This document shows, piece by piece, positions 30,416 through 39,055 of a stretch of DNA of 64,000 nucleotides. A program made the translations under genes and the position numbers. Source of the DNA: Chryseobacterium capnotolerans (lineage in GTDB: Bacteria > Bacteroidota > Bacteroidia > Flavobacteriales > Weeksellaceae); contig NZ_CP065589.1 of assembly GCF_021278965.1 (NCBI RefSeq), positions 4,717,001 to 4,781,000 on the forward strand, read 5' to 3'. The notes under the pieces are model-generated. The model did not search any database and was not told the DNA's origin. It worked only from the letters and a program-made list of their open reading frames with translations. The stretch's first letter is position 1. Each line of letters starts with the position of its first letter.

Positions 30416-30484
30416 TTGACTTTCTAAATAAAAATGCGTAACTTCACACTAAGTAATTAATTGCATATATGCAATTAATTACTT
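30416..30484 (+). promoter_or_regulatory. Promoter-palindrome module 3
   Basis: TTGACTTTC at 30416, TAACTTCAC at 30439-30447, then a longer 34-bp palindrome at 30451-30484 with arms AAGTAATTA/TAATTACTT around the shared ATTGCATATATGCAAT core. Its promoter is the most degenerate of the four. Confidence 0.6.
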
Positions 30485-30499
30485 AAACGGACATAAAAT

Positions 30500-30563
30500 T
30501 TGACTTTGTCAAAAAAAAAAATATAACTTTGCAACATACTAATTGCATATATGCAATTAGTAT
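30500..30563 (+). promoter_or_regulatory. Promoter-palindrome module 4, upstream of AbiEi
   Basis: TTGACTTTGTC at 30500-30510, TAACTTTGC at 30524-30532, palindrome 30536-30563 with the same arms as module 1. It ends 12 bp before the AbiEi ATG, so it is the natural promoter-operator for that gene. Confidence 0.72.
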
Positions 30564-30574
30564 ATAATAAATAT

Positions 30575-31430
30575 ATGGCTAAATTCGAAAAATATACTTT
30601 TGAAATTGAAGATGCTTTAGAAGATAATGCTTATAAAGTGTTTACCACAGAAGAATTTGAAAGATTAGTCTCATCAATTAAACAAATTAAAGGAATAAAA
30701 AGTGCTTCAAGAAAAAAAAATTAAAGAATTTCTTCTTGAACAATATATAGTTCAAAGTAGACTTCAAGGTCAATCAAGTTCTGAATTCTATTATCTAAAA
30801 GATAGTAAAATTGATCAATATGATATTGCATCAACTCGATCTAGATCTGCTTTTTTTAGTCACTACTCTGCATTATCGATACATAACTTAACAATACAAC
30901 TTCCTAAGCAGATATATTTAACTTGGGAGAGAAAAGGATTACGTCATCAAAATGACACGTTTTTAATTCAAGAAAATGTTGACACTGCCTTTAATAAGAC
31001 ACCCAGAATAACTCAGGATAAAAGAAAATATAAAGGGTTTACAATTAACTTCATTAATGGTCAAAACCACAATCTCTTAGGAGTAGAAACTTTTAGAAAT
31101 AATTATTTAGTCTCAAATATCGAAAGAACATTAATAGATGTTTCTGTAAGACCTTTTTATGCTGGTGGGATTACTCAAGTTCTCCAATCTTTTGAAGAAG
31201 CTAAAGATAAATTAGATACAAAGAAAATATATGACTATTATGTAGAAATGGATTTTACTTATCCATATCATAAAGTCATTGGTTTTTATTTAGAAAAAGC
31301 AGGATATAATGAAAAAGACTATGAACCATTTCTTGATATGGATTCAGACATTGATTTCTATTTAACATATAATATCCTGCACAAAGATTATAATAGCAAG
31401 TGGAAGCTATTTATTCCGAAAGGTTTTTAA
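30575..31430 (+). CDS. AbiEi-like antitoxin/regulator (frameshifted)
   Basis: Type IV abortive-infection antitoxin family. The main frame (SRSAFFSHYSALSIHNLTIQLPKQIYLTWERKGLRHQ ... NYLVSNIERTLIDVSVRPFYAGG) carries the AbiEi/COG5340 core including the conserved SNIERTLID motif. A 49-codon frame from the ATG at 30575 (MAKFEKYTFEIEDALEDNAY) ends at an A9 run (30712-30720). With eight A it fuses directly (SASRKKIKEFLLEQ) to give a 284-residue protein; as read, the main frame would start only at the GTG at 30702. AbiEi proteins repress their own promoter by binding inverted repeats, matching the palindromes upstream. It is convergent with its partner and overlaps it by 20 bp. Confidence 0.78.
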
Positions 31431-32259
31431 ATTGACTGGCTATTTTTAATAGTTCGTCAAAATAATAATCATAATCTTTTAATTCTTCATCCGCAGAAAC
31501 AGTCTGTATAACTCTATTCCAATCATCTCTGTTATGTTCTCTTAAACTTTCCAATTTATTAATTAATGATAAAGGTACTTTCTTCGCTTTGAAAATTTCC
31601 CTCAGAATATCTTCTTCTAACTTTAATTCTGCTTGATTATAGATGGTGTATATATCATATACATCTCTAGCTCTTTGTTTTTCTTTGGCACTAGGTATAA
31701 TTTCTTTATATTCAGGCATAGTTTGACACAATGCTCTAATCTTTTCCAGAAGAATCATTTCCAAAGTATAGACTCTTAAAAGAATACCTTCAACCTCTTT
31801 TGTTGTTGCTGTTTCTACATATTCATAAGCACTAATATCCACCGAATATTGTGTGGAACTATTATCATGAACAGAAATAGCGTTTCTCCTAATGCTATCC
31901 ATATCATCCCCAAATTCAATAAATTTATCTAGCTTAATAAGCTTAAATAATATGATATAACCTTTCCATTCCGGAATAACATTGTTCTTTGGTTTTAAAT
32001 CAAATTTAATATCGAACGCTTTTAAATTTTCCTCACGAAATACTCTATTAAGTATCATATCTAATACCATAGGCATTTTCTTTATTTCTTCTTCTGTAAA
32101 TTCTCTTTCTACCGAAAAATCAATATCTATAGATCCTCTGTTTGTTATTTCATATGCAAGTTGTAAAGCATTCCCTCCTTTTAGAACTAAAGAATGCATA
32201 AGAAACTCTTCTGACATTAAGGCTCTTAATGTCAACATTTTAATTTTGTTTATGTCCAT
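31411..32259 (-). CDS. AbiEii-like nucleotidyltransferase toxin
   Basis: A 282-residue nucleotidyltransferase of the AbiEii/MenT family: LVLKGGNALQLAYEI (about 24-38) and RGSIDIDFSVER (about 41-52, the DxD metal-binding motif), a Lys-rich central region, and the KLIKLDKFIEFG and EKQRARDVYDIYTIY motifs typical of the family. The toxin modifies tRNA or other NTP acceptors to arrest growth during phage infection. The partner gene is convergent rather than upstream in one operon, which is unusual. It has its own start region near 32260-32450. Confidence 0.85.
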   Translation of the reverse strand: MDINKIKMLTLRALMSEEFLMHSLVLKGGNALQLAYEITNRGSIDIDFSVEREFTEEEIKKMPMVLDMILNRVFREENLKAFDIKFDLKPKNNVIPEWKGYIILFKLIKLDKFIEFGDDMDSIRRNAISVHDNSSTQYSVDISAYEYVETATTKEVEGILLRVYTLEMILLEKIRALCQTMPEYKEIIPSAKEKQRARDVYDIYTIYNQAELKLEEDILREIFKAKKVPLSLINKLESLREHNRDDWNRVIQTVSADEELKDYDYYFDELLKIASQFKNLSE

Positions 32260-32453
32260 GATTATTTAATAATATTTCATTGATAAATAATGATAAAAAA
32301 CTAAAGATATTAATTAAAATTAATATTGACCACTGTAACGAAAAACGTTCGTTTTATGAAACATTTAAACAATTATATTTTTTTGTTTAATAACAGTCTC
32401 ATTTTCCGTTTTATTTAATAGTTTTGCAAATAAACCTTTTTTAAACTAAAATT

Positions 32454-33017
32454 ATGATTGTTGGATATGCTAGAGTTTCTACCTCTGATCAAAATATCTC
32501 TACGCAAGTTGAAATTTTGAGAGAAAAAGGATGTGAGAAAATTTTCACAGATATTGCCAGTGGGGTGCGTGAAGATAGAACCGGGCTGAATGAGATGCTT
32601 TCTTATCTACGAAAAGATGATATAATATTAGTGTACAAGACAGACCGTATTTTTAGGTCTCTTAAGAATATGATTGACTTAATAGAAAAGTTCAATGAAA
32701 AAGGAATTCTTTTTAAAAGTATCACTGAACCTGCATTTGACACAACATCAGCAAATGGAAAATTTATTATACAGATTTTTGGTGCAGTTGCAGAATTTGA
32801 AAGAAATCTAATTAGTGAAAGGACTAAATCTGGATTGGAAGGAGCAAGAAAAAGAAAAAAACTTTTAGGTAGGCCAAAAGGCTCTAGCAAATCAAGTATC
32901 GAAAAATATCAATATGCAAAACATCTGTACGATAATAAAAAAATTTCAATTGATAAGGCTTGTAGACAGGCAGGAATAAGCAAAGCAACATTTTATCGTG
33001 TTGAGAAACAAAATTAA
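32454..33017 (+). CDS. Serine resolvase/invertase family recombinase
   Basis: A 187-residue small serine recombinase: catalytic Ser9 in GYARVSTSDQN, the resolvase core (KIFTDIASGVREDRTGLNEML, YKTDRIFRS, NLISERTKSGLEGARKRK) and a C-terminal helix-turn-helix (ISIDKACRQAGISKATFYRVEKQ). In Tn3 and Tn5053-type elements such enzymes resolve cointegrates. Here it sits inside a Tn7-like element whose TnsA looks inactive, so resolution of replicative products is a plausible role. A TAGTTTTGC -7-like element lies about 30 bp upstream, and a dyad AACGAA-N5-TTCGTT at about 32338-32354 could be part of a res site. Confidence 0.9.
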   Translation: MIVGYARVSTSDQNISTQVEILREKGCEKIFTDIASGVREDRTGLNEMLSYLRKDDIILVYKTDRIFRSLKNMIDLIEKFNEKGILFKSITEPAFDTTSANGKFIIQIFGAVAEFERNLISERTKSGLEGARKRKKLLGRPKGSSKSSIEKYQYAKHLYDNKKISIDKACRQAGISKATFYRVEKQN

Positions 33018-33076
33018 ATATAATCCTATTGTAAATAATAAATTTAAAACAAAATAAAAGGATACCTTCTACATAC

Positions 33077-33913
33077 ATGACTAAAGAAAAAAAAATACAG
33101 ATATCAAATTTTCTAAGATGGACAGGATCAAAACGATGGTTTGTCAAAGATCACATTCAGAAATTTTTACCTCATAAATTTAATAATTATCACGAACCCT
33201 TCCTAGGAGGTGGATCTGTATTTTTCTTCATAAAACAATTTTTAGTTACAGACCAAAAAGAATTTTATCTATCCGACACTAATAAGGAATTAATAAACGT
33301 TTACGAACAACTTAGGGACGGTCCTGAAGATGTAATTAATTGTTTAAAGAAATTTAAAAATAGTAAAGATGATTATTATAAAATAAGGAATTATAACCCT
33401 AGAATAAATTCAAAAAAAGCGGCCAAATTTATATATTTGAATCGTACTTCTTTTAACGGAATTTACCGAGTTAATGCTAATGGAATCTATAACGTTCCTT
33501 ATGGACACAGACCTAATGTAGATTTTGTTACTGAAGATTTACTTAGGAATGTTAGCAAACTATTACAAGGAATTAAATTTTCTACACAATCATTTGAAGA
33601 AGCTTTGCTATCTGTTAAAAAAGGCGATTTAGTTTTTCTTGATCCCCCTTATACTGTAGCACATGAAAATAACGGGTTTATTGAATATAACCAAAAACTT
33701 TTCTCCTGGGATGATCAAGAGAGATTGAAACAAATAATTGAACAAATAATCAGTAGAGAAGCGTTTTTTATACTTACAAATGCTAGCCATCATTCAATTG
33801 AGGATCTTTATAATGGCATAGCAAATATTACAGTTCTTTCACGGCCGAGTATAGTGGGAGGAAGATCAAAAACAAGAGGTATATATAACGAACTTATCAT
33901 TTACAATTTTTGA
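33077..33913 (+). CDS. Dam-family DNA adenine-N6 methyltransferase
   Basis: A 278-residue alpha-class adenine methylase: N-terminal NFLRWTGSKRWF, S-adenosylmethionine motif EPFLGGGS (40-47), LNRTSFNGIYRVNANGIYNVPYG (121-143) and catalytic DPPY (189-192). GATC-type specificity is typical of close Dam relatives but is not proven here. It lacks a partner restriction gene. It is 3 bp before the phosphoesterase gene and appears to be the first gene of the cargo operon, so it may be the self-marking component of a defence system or an orphan methylase. Confidence 0.88.
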   Translation: MTKEKKIQISNFLRWTGSKRWFVKDHIQKFLPHKFNNYHEPFLGGGSVFFFIKQFLVTDQKEFYLSDTNKELINVYEQLRDGPEDVINCLKKFKNSKDDYYKIRNYNPRINSKKAAKFIYLNRTSFNGIYRVNANGIYNVPYGHRPNVDFVTEDLLRNVSKLLQGIKFSTQSFEEALLSVKKGDLVFLDPPYTVAHENNGFIEYNQKLFSWDDQERLKQIIEQIISREAFFILTNASHHSIEDLYNGIANITVLSRPSIVGGRSKTRGIYNELIIYNF

Positions 33914-33916
33914 AGT

Positions 33917-35107
33917 ATGGAGAAACGTGTACTTAAATTAGCAATTATCAGTGATCTACATTGCCATCCAAAAAGAAAAACAGGTGAAGGTAATGATGAA
34001 TCTTATTTATTAACAGACAAGCTTAGAGTACCCTCTAATGATCATCCTGTAGATGATCTATTGGAAAAAATAAATAATAATAAAATAGATAAAGTTGATT
34101 TAACATTGTGCCCTGGTGATTTTACCGACAAGGCAAATCAACAAGGTTTTATTTCCGGGTGGGGTTTCTCATTAGAAATTCACAGAGCATTAAACTCTAA
34201 AGAAATAATTGCTACTGTTGGGAATCATGATGTAGACGTATATGCCCAAAATTCAAATTATACATTAGATGTAGCAAAAGGAATAAAAAGAGGATTTCCT
34301 ATTGAAGATGAAACAGCACAAGACATTTTTTGGTCCAAAGGTTGTGTCATTATAGAGCGTGATATTTATAGAATACTTTTAATTAATAGTACTCATTTTC
34401 ATTATAATAAAGAATCCTCTAAAAGTGGAAAAGTTGGTGATGCTATGATTGAATACATTGAAAAACACCTTTCTTCAAATGATGATGACAAAATAAAGAT
34501 TGCTATGAGTCACCATCACCCAATTGATCATTCCATATTAAATCTTGGTGAAGAAGACAAAATTAAAAACGCTGATTCACTATTAAATGTATTAGGTAAA
34601 TATAAATTTGATTTGTTCATTCATGGTCATAAACATCACCCATTAATTAGATATCATAATACCACTTTACACGGTCATAGATTGCCAATATTTGCTTCAG
34701 GTAGTTTTTCTTCTCATAGTAATCTAATGTTTACAAGTGTTAGAAATTCATTTCATTTAATTACACTACAAAAAGATAAAATTTGTAAAGGAGAAATTGA
34801 TTCTTGGACCTTCTTTCCAAATTCAGGCTGGGGACAGCCAGACGATGAAAGTGGATTTCCATCATACGCAGGATTTGGATGTGAAAAAAATATTGAAGAC
34901 CTTGCAGAAAGTATAGATAATATAATGAAAAGCGAAGGAAAAATGACATGGAATGATCTAGTAAAGCAGGTTCCTGACTTAATACATTTATTACCAGACG
35001 AAGGAAAAAATCTTGAAAAATTATTGTCTGACAAACAAATTCATATGGATAAAAGTTTAAGAGCTAAGCCAACCCAAGTATATAATCTAGCAAAGTTATA
35101 CTCATGA
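33917..35107 (+). CDS. Calcineurin-like metallophosphoesterase
   Basis: A 396-residue protein with a full set of binuclear-metal motifs: DLHCH (Asp13, His15), CPGDFTD (Asp68), GNHDVD (Asn103, His104), MSHHHP, and IHGHKHHP. This is the Mre11/SbcD/3',5'-cyclic-nucleotide phosphodiesterase superfamily. The C-terminal region (about 290-396) has a Trp/Gly-rich segment and a helical tail of unknown role. Its stop overlaps the ATPase start (ATGA), indicating a coupled pair; a nuclease or phosphodiesterase driven by the ATPase is inferred. Confidence 0.85.
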   Translation: MEKRVLKLAIISDLHCHPKRKTGEGNDESYLLTDKLRVPSNDHPVDDLLEKINNNKIDKVDLTLCPGDFTDKANQQGFISGWGFSLEIHRALNSKEIIATVGNHDVDVYAQNSNYTLDVAKGIKRGFPIEDETAQDIFWSKGCVIIERDIYRILLINSTHFHYNKESSKSGKVGDAMIEYIEKHLSSNDDDKIKIAMSHHHPIDHSILNLGEEDKIKNADSLLNVLGKYKFDLFIHGHKHHPLIRYHNTTLHGHRLPIFASGSFSSHSNLMFTSVRNSFHLITLQKDKICKGEIDSWTFFPNSGWGQPDDESGFPSYAGFGCEKNIEDLAESIDNIMKSEGKMTWNDLVKQVPDLIHLLPDEGKNLEKLLSDKQIHMDKSLRAKPTQVYNLAKLYS

Positions 35108-36885
35108 GAATAGATGACATATATCCTGCTTATAATGCAAGGCATTTAAATCCAAATGAAGTAGGTGCTTCTTTCATATGGTCTGCAAATTTTGAAAAAT
35201 TAATACAAAACGGACACTCTGTGATATTAGGAGCGAGAGGTTGCGGTAAAACAACCTTAATGAAAATGCTTACAATTCCTGCCTTAAATTCATGGAGAGA
35301 TAAACGAGCTAGTAAGATTAGAAAAAGCATTCCATTTTATGCTATATATATTTCAACAGATATATATTGGGATGTTAAAAATCACACCTACAGTTCTCAG
35401 TTAGAAAAATTCGAAAATTTTGATCAGATTATTTCATATTTTTCAGTGAATAGTAATGTATTTACCTCTCTCTGTGATACATTTTCCTATATCATTGATG
35501 AGTATGAACTTAATGATGAATCAAAAGAAATTGAACTTTGCAAAGCTTTAATAGAGGCTTGGAAGTTAACTCAGGTTATACCAAAGCTTGTTTATATAAA
35601 AGAAGCTTTAAATAAAAGGGTAGATGAAGTTAATCAGCTAGTCCAGCAAGTAATTTTTAATTATAAAAAGGGGGATATTATTCCACATCCATCATATTTC
35701 AATTTAAATTTTGAGACTTCTGTCGAAGCAATTATTCCAATTTTTGAAAGAATTTATAATCTAAACGATGGAAAAAAATGGGCACTATGCTTTGATGAGT
35801 TAGAATTTGCCCCACTATGGTTACAGCAGAAGCTGTTTCGATCTCTGCGAAGTAGAAAACAATTTTTATTATACAAATTAAGTGCAAGTCCAATACTATC
35901 CCTAGAATTAGAAAAGTTATTGCAATCTGAGTATCCGGCTACATCTGGAAATGATATGCAAATTATTAAAATGTGGAATTCAGGTGATAATGAGACTTTT
36001 TCAAGCCAGATAATTACTTCTCTTTTGAGAAAAAAATTTCCCGGTAAGAAAGGCATAGACTTCTTTGGATCAAACGAAGTTTATAATAGTTCAAACTTAT
36101 ATACTAAAGGGTCCTCATTTTTCAAAAAGATTATTGAATTAGCTAAAAAAGATCCTTCCTTCAATGATTTTTTAAAGGACAGAAATATCGATCCCAACAA
36201 TCCTGTAATAAACGATAAAAAACTTAAAGACACTATATTCCGAAAAATTAAACCCATCGTATATTTTAGAGATTTTTACATCGATGAGATCAGCAAAAAT
36301 AACAATAAAGTAACCTATCGAAGTAGAAAAAAGGGAAACGAATTATTTTTTGGACTTGAGGTTTTATCAAAAATTTGTGATGGAAATCCAAGATGGTTAA
36401 TAGGTATTATAACTTCAATACTATTAAAATCGTCAGAAAGTGGCGCTGAAAAAAATTTGCAATTTGATGAACTTCATAGTGCTGCTCTAAGATTTAAAAA
36501 TGTTATTGCTAATATACCTATTGGTAATAACACCTCATATTCCTTAATTGATATTATGGAAAAAGTAGGTTTATATTTTAAAGACCAAGTATTAGGTGAA
36601 AAATTTTCAATGGATCCTAAAGGTACATTTGAAGTTGATAGCAAAGAAATACTTTTAACAGATGATATTATTTTTCTTTTAGAAAAAGCTATCTCCCAAG
36701 GTGCAATAATTTTGGTAGATTCAAAAGATGATAATTTTGATTTTAGAATTCGTGGAAAGAAATTTAAGCTTGCTTATTTACTGAGTCTTTTATACAACCT
36801 TCCACTTAGAAGCTACCCTAGTGTTAAACTTTCAGAATGCTTGAGGGGTATTAAACAAGTTAACCAAAAAACTCTATTTGATTAA
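35104..36885 (+). CDS. P-loop ATPase of unknown family
   Basis: A 593-residue ATPase: Walker A GARGCGKTT (43-51), Walker B WALCFDELE (226-234) followed by a sensor-like KLSASP. It belongs to the STAND/ORC-like group of single large ATPases often found in mobile defence loci, but I do not recognise the exact family. The C-terminal half is helical with no known domain. It overlaps the phosphoesterase gene by 4 bp and the next gene by 8 bp, so all three are translationally coupled. Confidence 0.75.
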   Translation: MRIDDIYPAYNARHLNPNEVGASFIWSANFEKLIQNGHSVILGARGCGKTTLMKMLTIPALNSWRDKRASKIRKSIPFYAIYISTDIYWDVKNHTYSSQLEKFENFDQIISYFSVNSNVFTSLCDTFSYIIDEYELNDESKEIELCKALIEAWKLTQVIPKLVYIKEALNKRVDEVNQLVQQVIFNYKKGDIIPHPSYFNLNFETSVEAIIPIFERIYNLNDGKKWALCFDELEFAPLWLQQKLFRSLRSRKQFLLYKLSASPILSLELEKLLQSEYPATSGNDMQIIKMWNSGDNETFSSQIITSLLRKKFPGKKGIDFFGSNEVYNSSNLYTKGSSFFKKIIELAKKDPSFNDFLKDRNIDPNNPVINDKKLKDTIFRKIKPIVYFRDFYIDEISKNNNKVTYRSRKKGNELFFGLEVLSKICDGNPRWLIGIITSILLKSSESGAEKNLQFDELHSAALRFKNVIANIPIGNNTSYSLIDIMEKVGLYFKDQVLGEKFSMDPKGTFEVDSKEILLTDDIIFLLEKAISQGAIILVDSKDDNFDFRIRGKKFKLAYLLSLLYNLPLRSYPSVKLSECLRGIKQVNQKTLFD

Positions 36886-37798
36886 TATGGAAATAAAATA
36901 TGGAAAACAAGTTGATATAGATAACATTAATGGAATATCAATAGATCTTTTAATCTTAGCTGGAAACCACGAAAAGAGGATGTTAACTTTATTTGATAAG
37001 GTAAAAGATAAAAATGAAATAAAAAAAACAATAATGTTTCGTTTCAAAGACGATTTTAAACCAATATCAAATAATTTTGAATTACAAACTATCAAAGATT
37101 GTAATCAAATTTATTATCTTCTCGATAATATTTTCACTAACCATAATAAGGAAAATTTTACTTTACTTGTAGATTATTCTTGTATGACTAAATCATGGTA
37201 TTATTCTATTATACTGTACTTGTCAAAGAAAAATCTTAAACAAAAAAATATCCGTGTGCTATTTTCCTATACACCTTCTAAATATTCAGAGCCTCTTACA
37301 CCTAAACCCAATTCTGATATAGCACCATTACCTGGAAAATATGTAATTCCAACTGATAAGCCTAAAGCATTAATTGTCTGCTTAGGATATGAGCAAAATA
37401 AGGCAGAGGGTATAATAGAACATTTAGATCCTAAATTCTGTCATATATTTTATACTAAACCCTCATTGGATTCAATGTTTTCAAAAAAAATAGAAGAAAA
37501 CAACAAAACTATAATCAGTGAAAGAAAAAACCAAATAACCACATATGCTTTTGGAGATTTGCTTAATTTAGAAAGATCTTTGAACGGTTTATATCAGACA
37601 TTAAAAAAAGATTATAGCATAATTATAGCACCTTTAGGCCCTAAGCCATTTGCTTTAGTGTCAATGATAATGGCCGCAAAATATCCTGAAATAGATATAT
37701 GGCGAGTTGGTTCTGGATATGATATAAATGAATATGATAGAGAACCATTAGATAATAATTTTTATATTATTAATGACTTATACTTCTCTAATAATTAA
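36878..37798 (+). CDS. Unknown protein with Rossmann-like halves, cargo operon
   Basis: About 306 residues (the second Met, codon 4, is an alternative start). Two alpha/beta halves are apparent: GISIDLLILAGNHEKRMLTLFDKV with LLVDYSCMTKSWYYSIILYL, and KALIVCLGYEQNKAEGIIEHLDP with IIIAPLGPKPFALVSMIMAAKYPEIDIWRVG. This layout suggests a nucleotide- or ligand-sensing fold (CARF/SAVED-like is one possibility) but no family can be named. It is the last gene of the operon, ending 200 bp from the transposon right end. Confidence 0.6.
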   Translation: MINMEIKYGKQVDIDNINGISIDLLILAGNHEKRMLTLFDKVKDKNEIKKTIMFRFKDDFKPISNNFELQTIKDCNQIYYLLDNIFTNHNKENFTLLVDYSCMTKSWYYSIILYLSKKNLKQKNIRVLFSYTPSKYSEPLTPKPNSDIAPLPGKYVIPTDKPKALIVCLGYEQNKAEGIIEHLDPKFCHIFYTKPSLDSMFSKKIEENNKTIISERKNQITTYAFGDLLNLERSLNGLYQTLKKDYSIIIAPLGPKPFALVSMIMAAKYPEIDIWRVGSGYDINEYDREPLDNNFYIINDLYFSNN

Positions 37799-37833
37799 AT
37801 TTAAATACCAAACATAAAATGTGGGCTTTCCAT

Positions 37834-37997
37834 TTTTTATCATCAAATAGAGCTTTCCATTCTCTTTTACTATTGACAAATTCCACAGATTAAAAAATGC
37901 AGTAAGTAATAACTTTTGAAAATTACTAAAGTAATTTTCATCTATTGTTATTTTATCATCTTGAATTGTAAATTATCATTTTCTTTTGTAATTGACA
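37834..37997 (+). repeat. Transposon right end with TnsB-site-like repeats
   Basis: Ends ...TTGTAATTGACA at 37997. On the - strand the core ATGATAAAAT or a close relative occurs at 37834-37843, 37950-37959 and 37970-37979, in inverted orientation to the left-end copies. This is the expected arrangement of TnsB sites at Tn7-type ends. Confidence 0.65.
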
Positions 37998-38002
37998 TCC
38001 CC
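37998..38002. repeat. Target-site duplication, right copy (TCCCC)
   Basis: Second copy of the 5-bp duplication, directly after the ACA end of the transposon and followed by comM sequence. Confidence 0.92.
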
Positions 38003-38861
38003 CACCGACAAGTGCGACGTCTGAAATTGTGTGATGCGGAGCTCTAAAGGGACGAACGGTCATTAATGAAGCTTCTGTTCCTACTTTACCTGCTACAGAA
38101 TGTATTTTTGTAGTCTCCAGCGCTTCTTTCAAGGTTAATGGAGGTAAAATACTCGGAACCCTTTTGGCCAACATTGTTTTTCCGCTTCCGGGAGGGCCAA
38201 TCAGAATGATATTATGACCTCCTGCGGCGGCAACTTCCATTGCTCTTTTTGCGGTTTCCTGTCCCTTCACTTCTGAGAAATCAAAGGGAAAGTCATTAAT
38301 TCTTTCCTGGAATTCTTTTTTGGTGTCTAATATTACTTTTTCAATAGGCTTTCCTTCATTAAAAAAATCAATAACCTGCTTTATATTTTCTACACCATAT
38401 ACGTCAAGATCACTTACAATAGCTGCTTCTCTTGCATTTTGAATGGGAAGAATAATTCCTTTAAAACCTTCTTCCCTAGCTTGAATGGCTATTGGCAAGA
38501 CGCCTTTAATAGGCTGCAGGCTTCCATCCAATGAAAGCTCCCCCATAATGATATAATTCTGAATTTCTTCGGCCAGAATCTGATCTGATGCGGCCAGAAT
38601 ACCAACAGCTATACTCAGGTCATATGCAGAACCTTCTTTTCTCAGGTCTGCGGGAGCCATATTGATGGTGATCTTCTTTCCGGGAATCTTGTAACCTACA
38701 TTTTTTAAGGCAGCAGAAATCCTGTAACTGCTTTCTTTTATTGCATTATCCGGAAGTCCTACTAAATGATATCCTACTCCGCCGGTATCTACATTTACTT
38801 CAATGGTTATCATCTGGGCCGCAACGCCATGAATGGCACTGCCATAAATTTTGATCAGCAT
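38003..38861 (-). pseudogene. comM: comM 5' fragment (N-terminal half), disrupted by transposon
   Basis: N-terminal half of ComM/YifB: MLIKIYGSAIHGVAAQMITIEV, the Lon-protease-like fold (VGLPDNAIKESSYRISAALKN, KITINMAPADLRKEGSAYDL), then AAA+ Walker A GPPGSGKT with IILIGPPGSGKTMLAKRVPSILPPL, and VRPFRAPHHTISDVALVGGG at the insertion point. Read through the transposon end it acquires 17 foreign residues and stops. Lacking Walker B and the lid domains, it should be non-functional. Confidence 0.93.
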
Positions 38862-39001
38862 GGTGTGTTTTTAAAGTAAATATAATTAATATACTATTTT
38901 AAAAATCTGGCAGTTATGCTGATAATTTTCTATAGAAAAAGGATCTCAATAAAAATAAATAGTGATATTCAATAAAGTCAGGATATAGATTGGTAAAACA
39001 A

Positions 39002-39032
39002 AATAGCGAAGAATACATATATCTTCGCTATT
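39002..39032 (-). terminator. Terminator of the beta-helix protein gene
   Basis: Stem AATAGCGAAGA/TCTTCGCTATT with a 9-nt loop. On the - strand it is followed by TTGTTTT, 24 bp after the stop of the gene at 39056. Confidence 0.75.
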
Positions 39033-39055
39033 ATATTTCTTAAATTAAAAATAAT

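Larger units (their letters stand above)
23963..37997 (+). mobile_element. Complete Tn7-like transposon inserted in comM
   Basis: A 14,035-bp element bounded by 5'-TGT ... ACA-3' ends and a 5-bp duplication TCCCC. Gene order: tnsA, tnsB, tnsC, tniQ on the + strand, then a convergent tnsE-like gene, a four-fold promoter-palindrome array, AbiEi/AbiEii, a serine resolvase, and a Dam-phosphoesterase-ATPase-unknown operon. It is more AT-rich than the flanking chromosome. comM is a known attachment hotspot for Tn7/Tn6022-type islands in other phyla, and the TniQ/TnsD-type protein is the expected selector for this site. Both ends, the duplication and all core genes are present, though tnsA and tniQ carry single-base homopolymer indels. 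Confidence 0.93.

Noticed and set aside
30175..30563. Short CRISPR array or integron attC sites
   Set aside because: The repeated blocks contain promoter elements at fixed spacing and palindromes with different arms; intervals (126, 115, 84 bp) and lack of cas or integron integrase genes do not fit.
32454..33017. Resolvase as mark of a separate integrated element
   Set aside because: No second set of ends or duplications was found around it; it lies well within the Tn7-like boundaries and is best read as part of that element.
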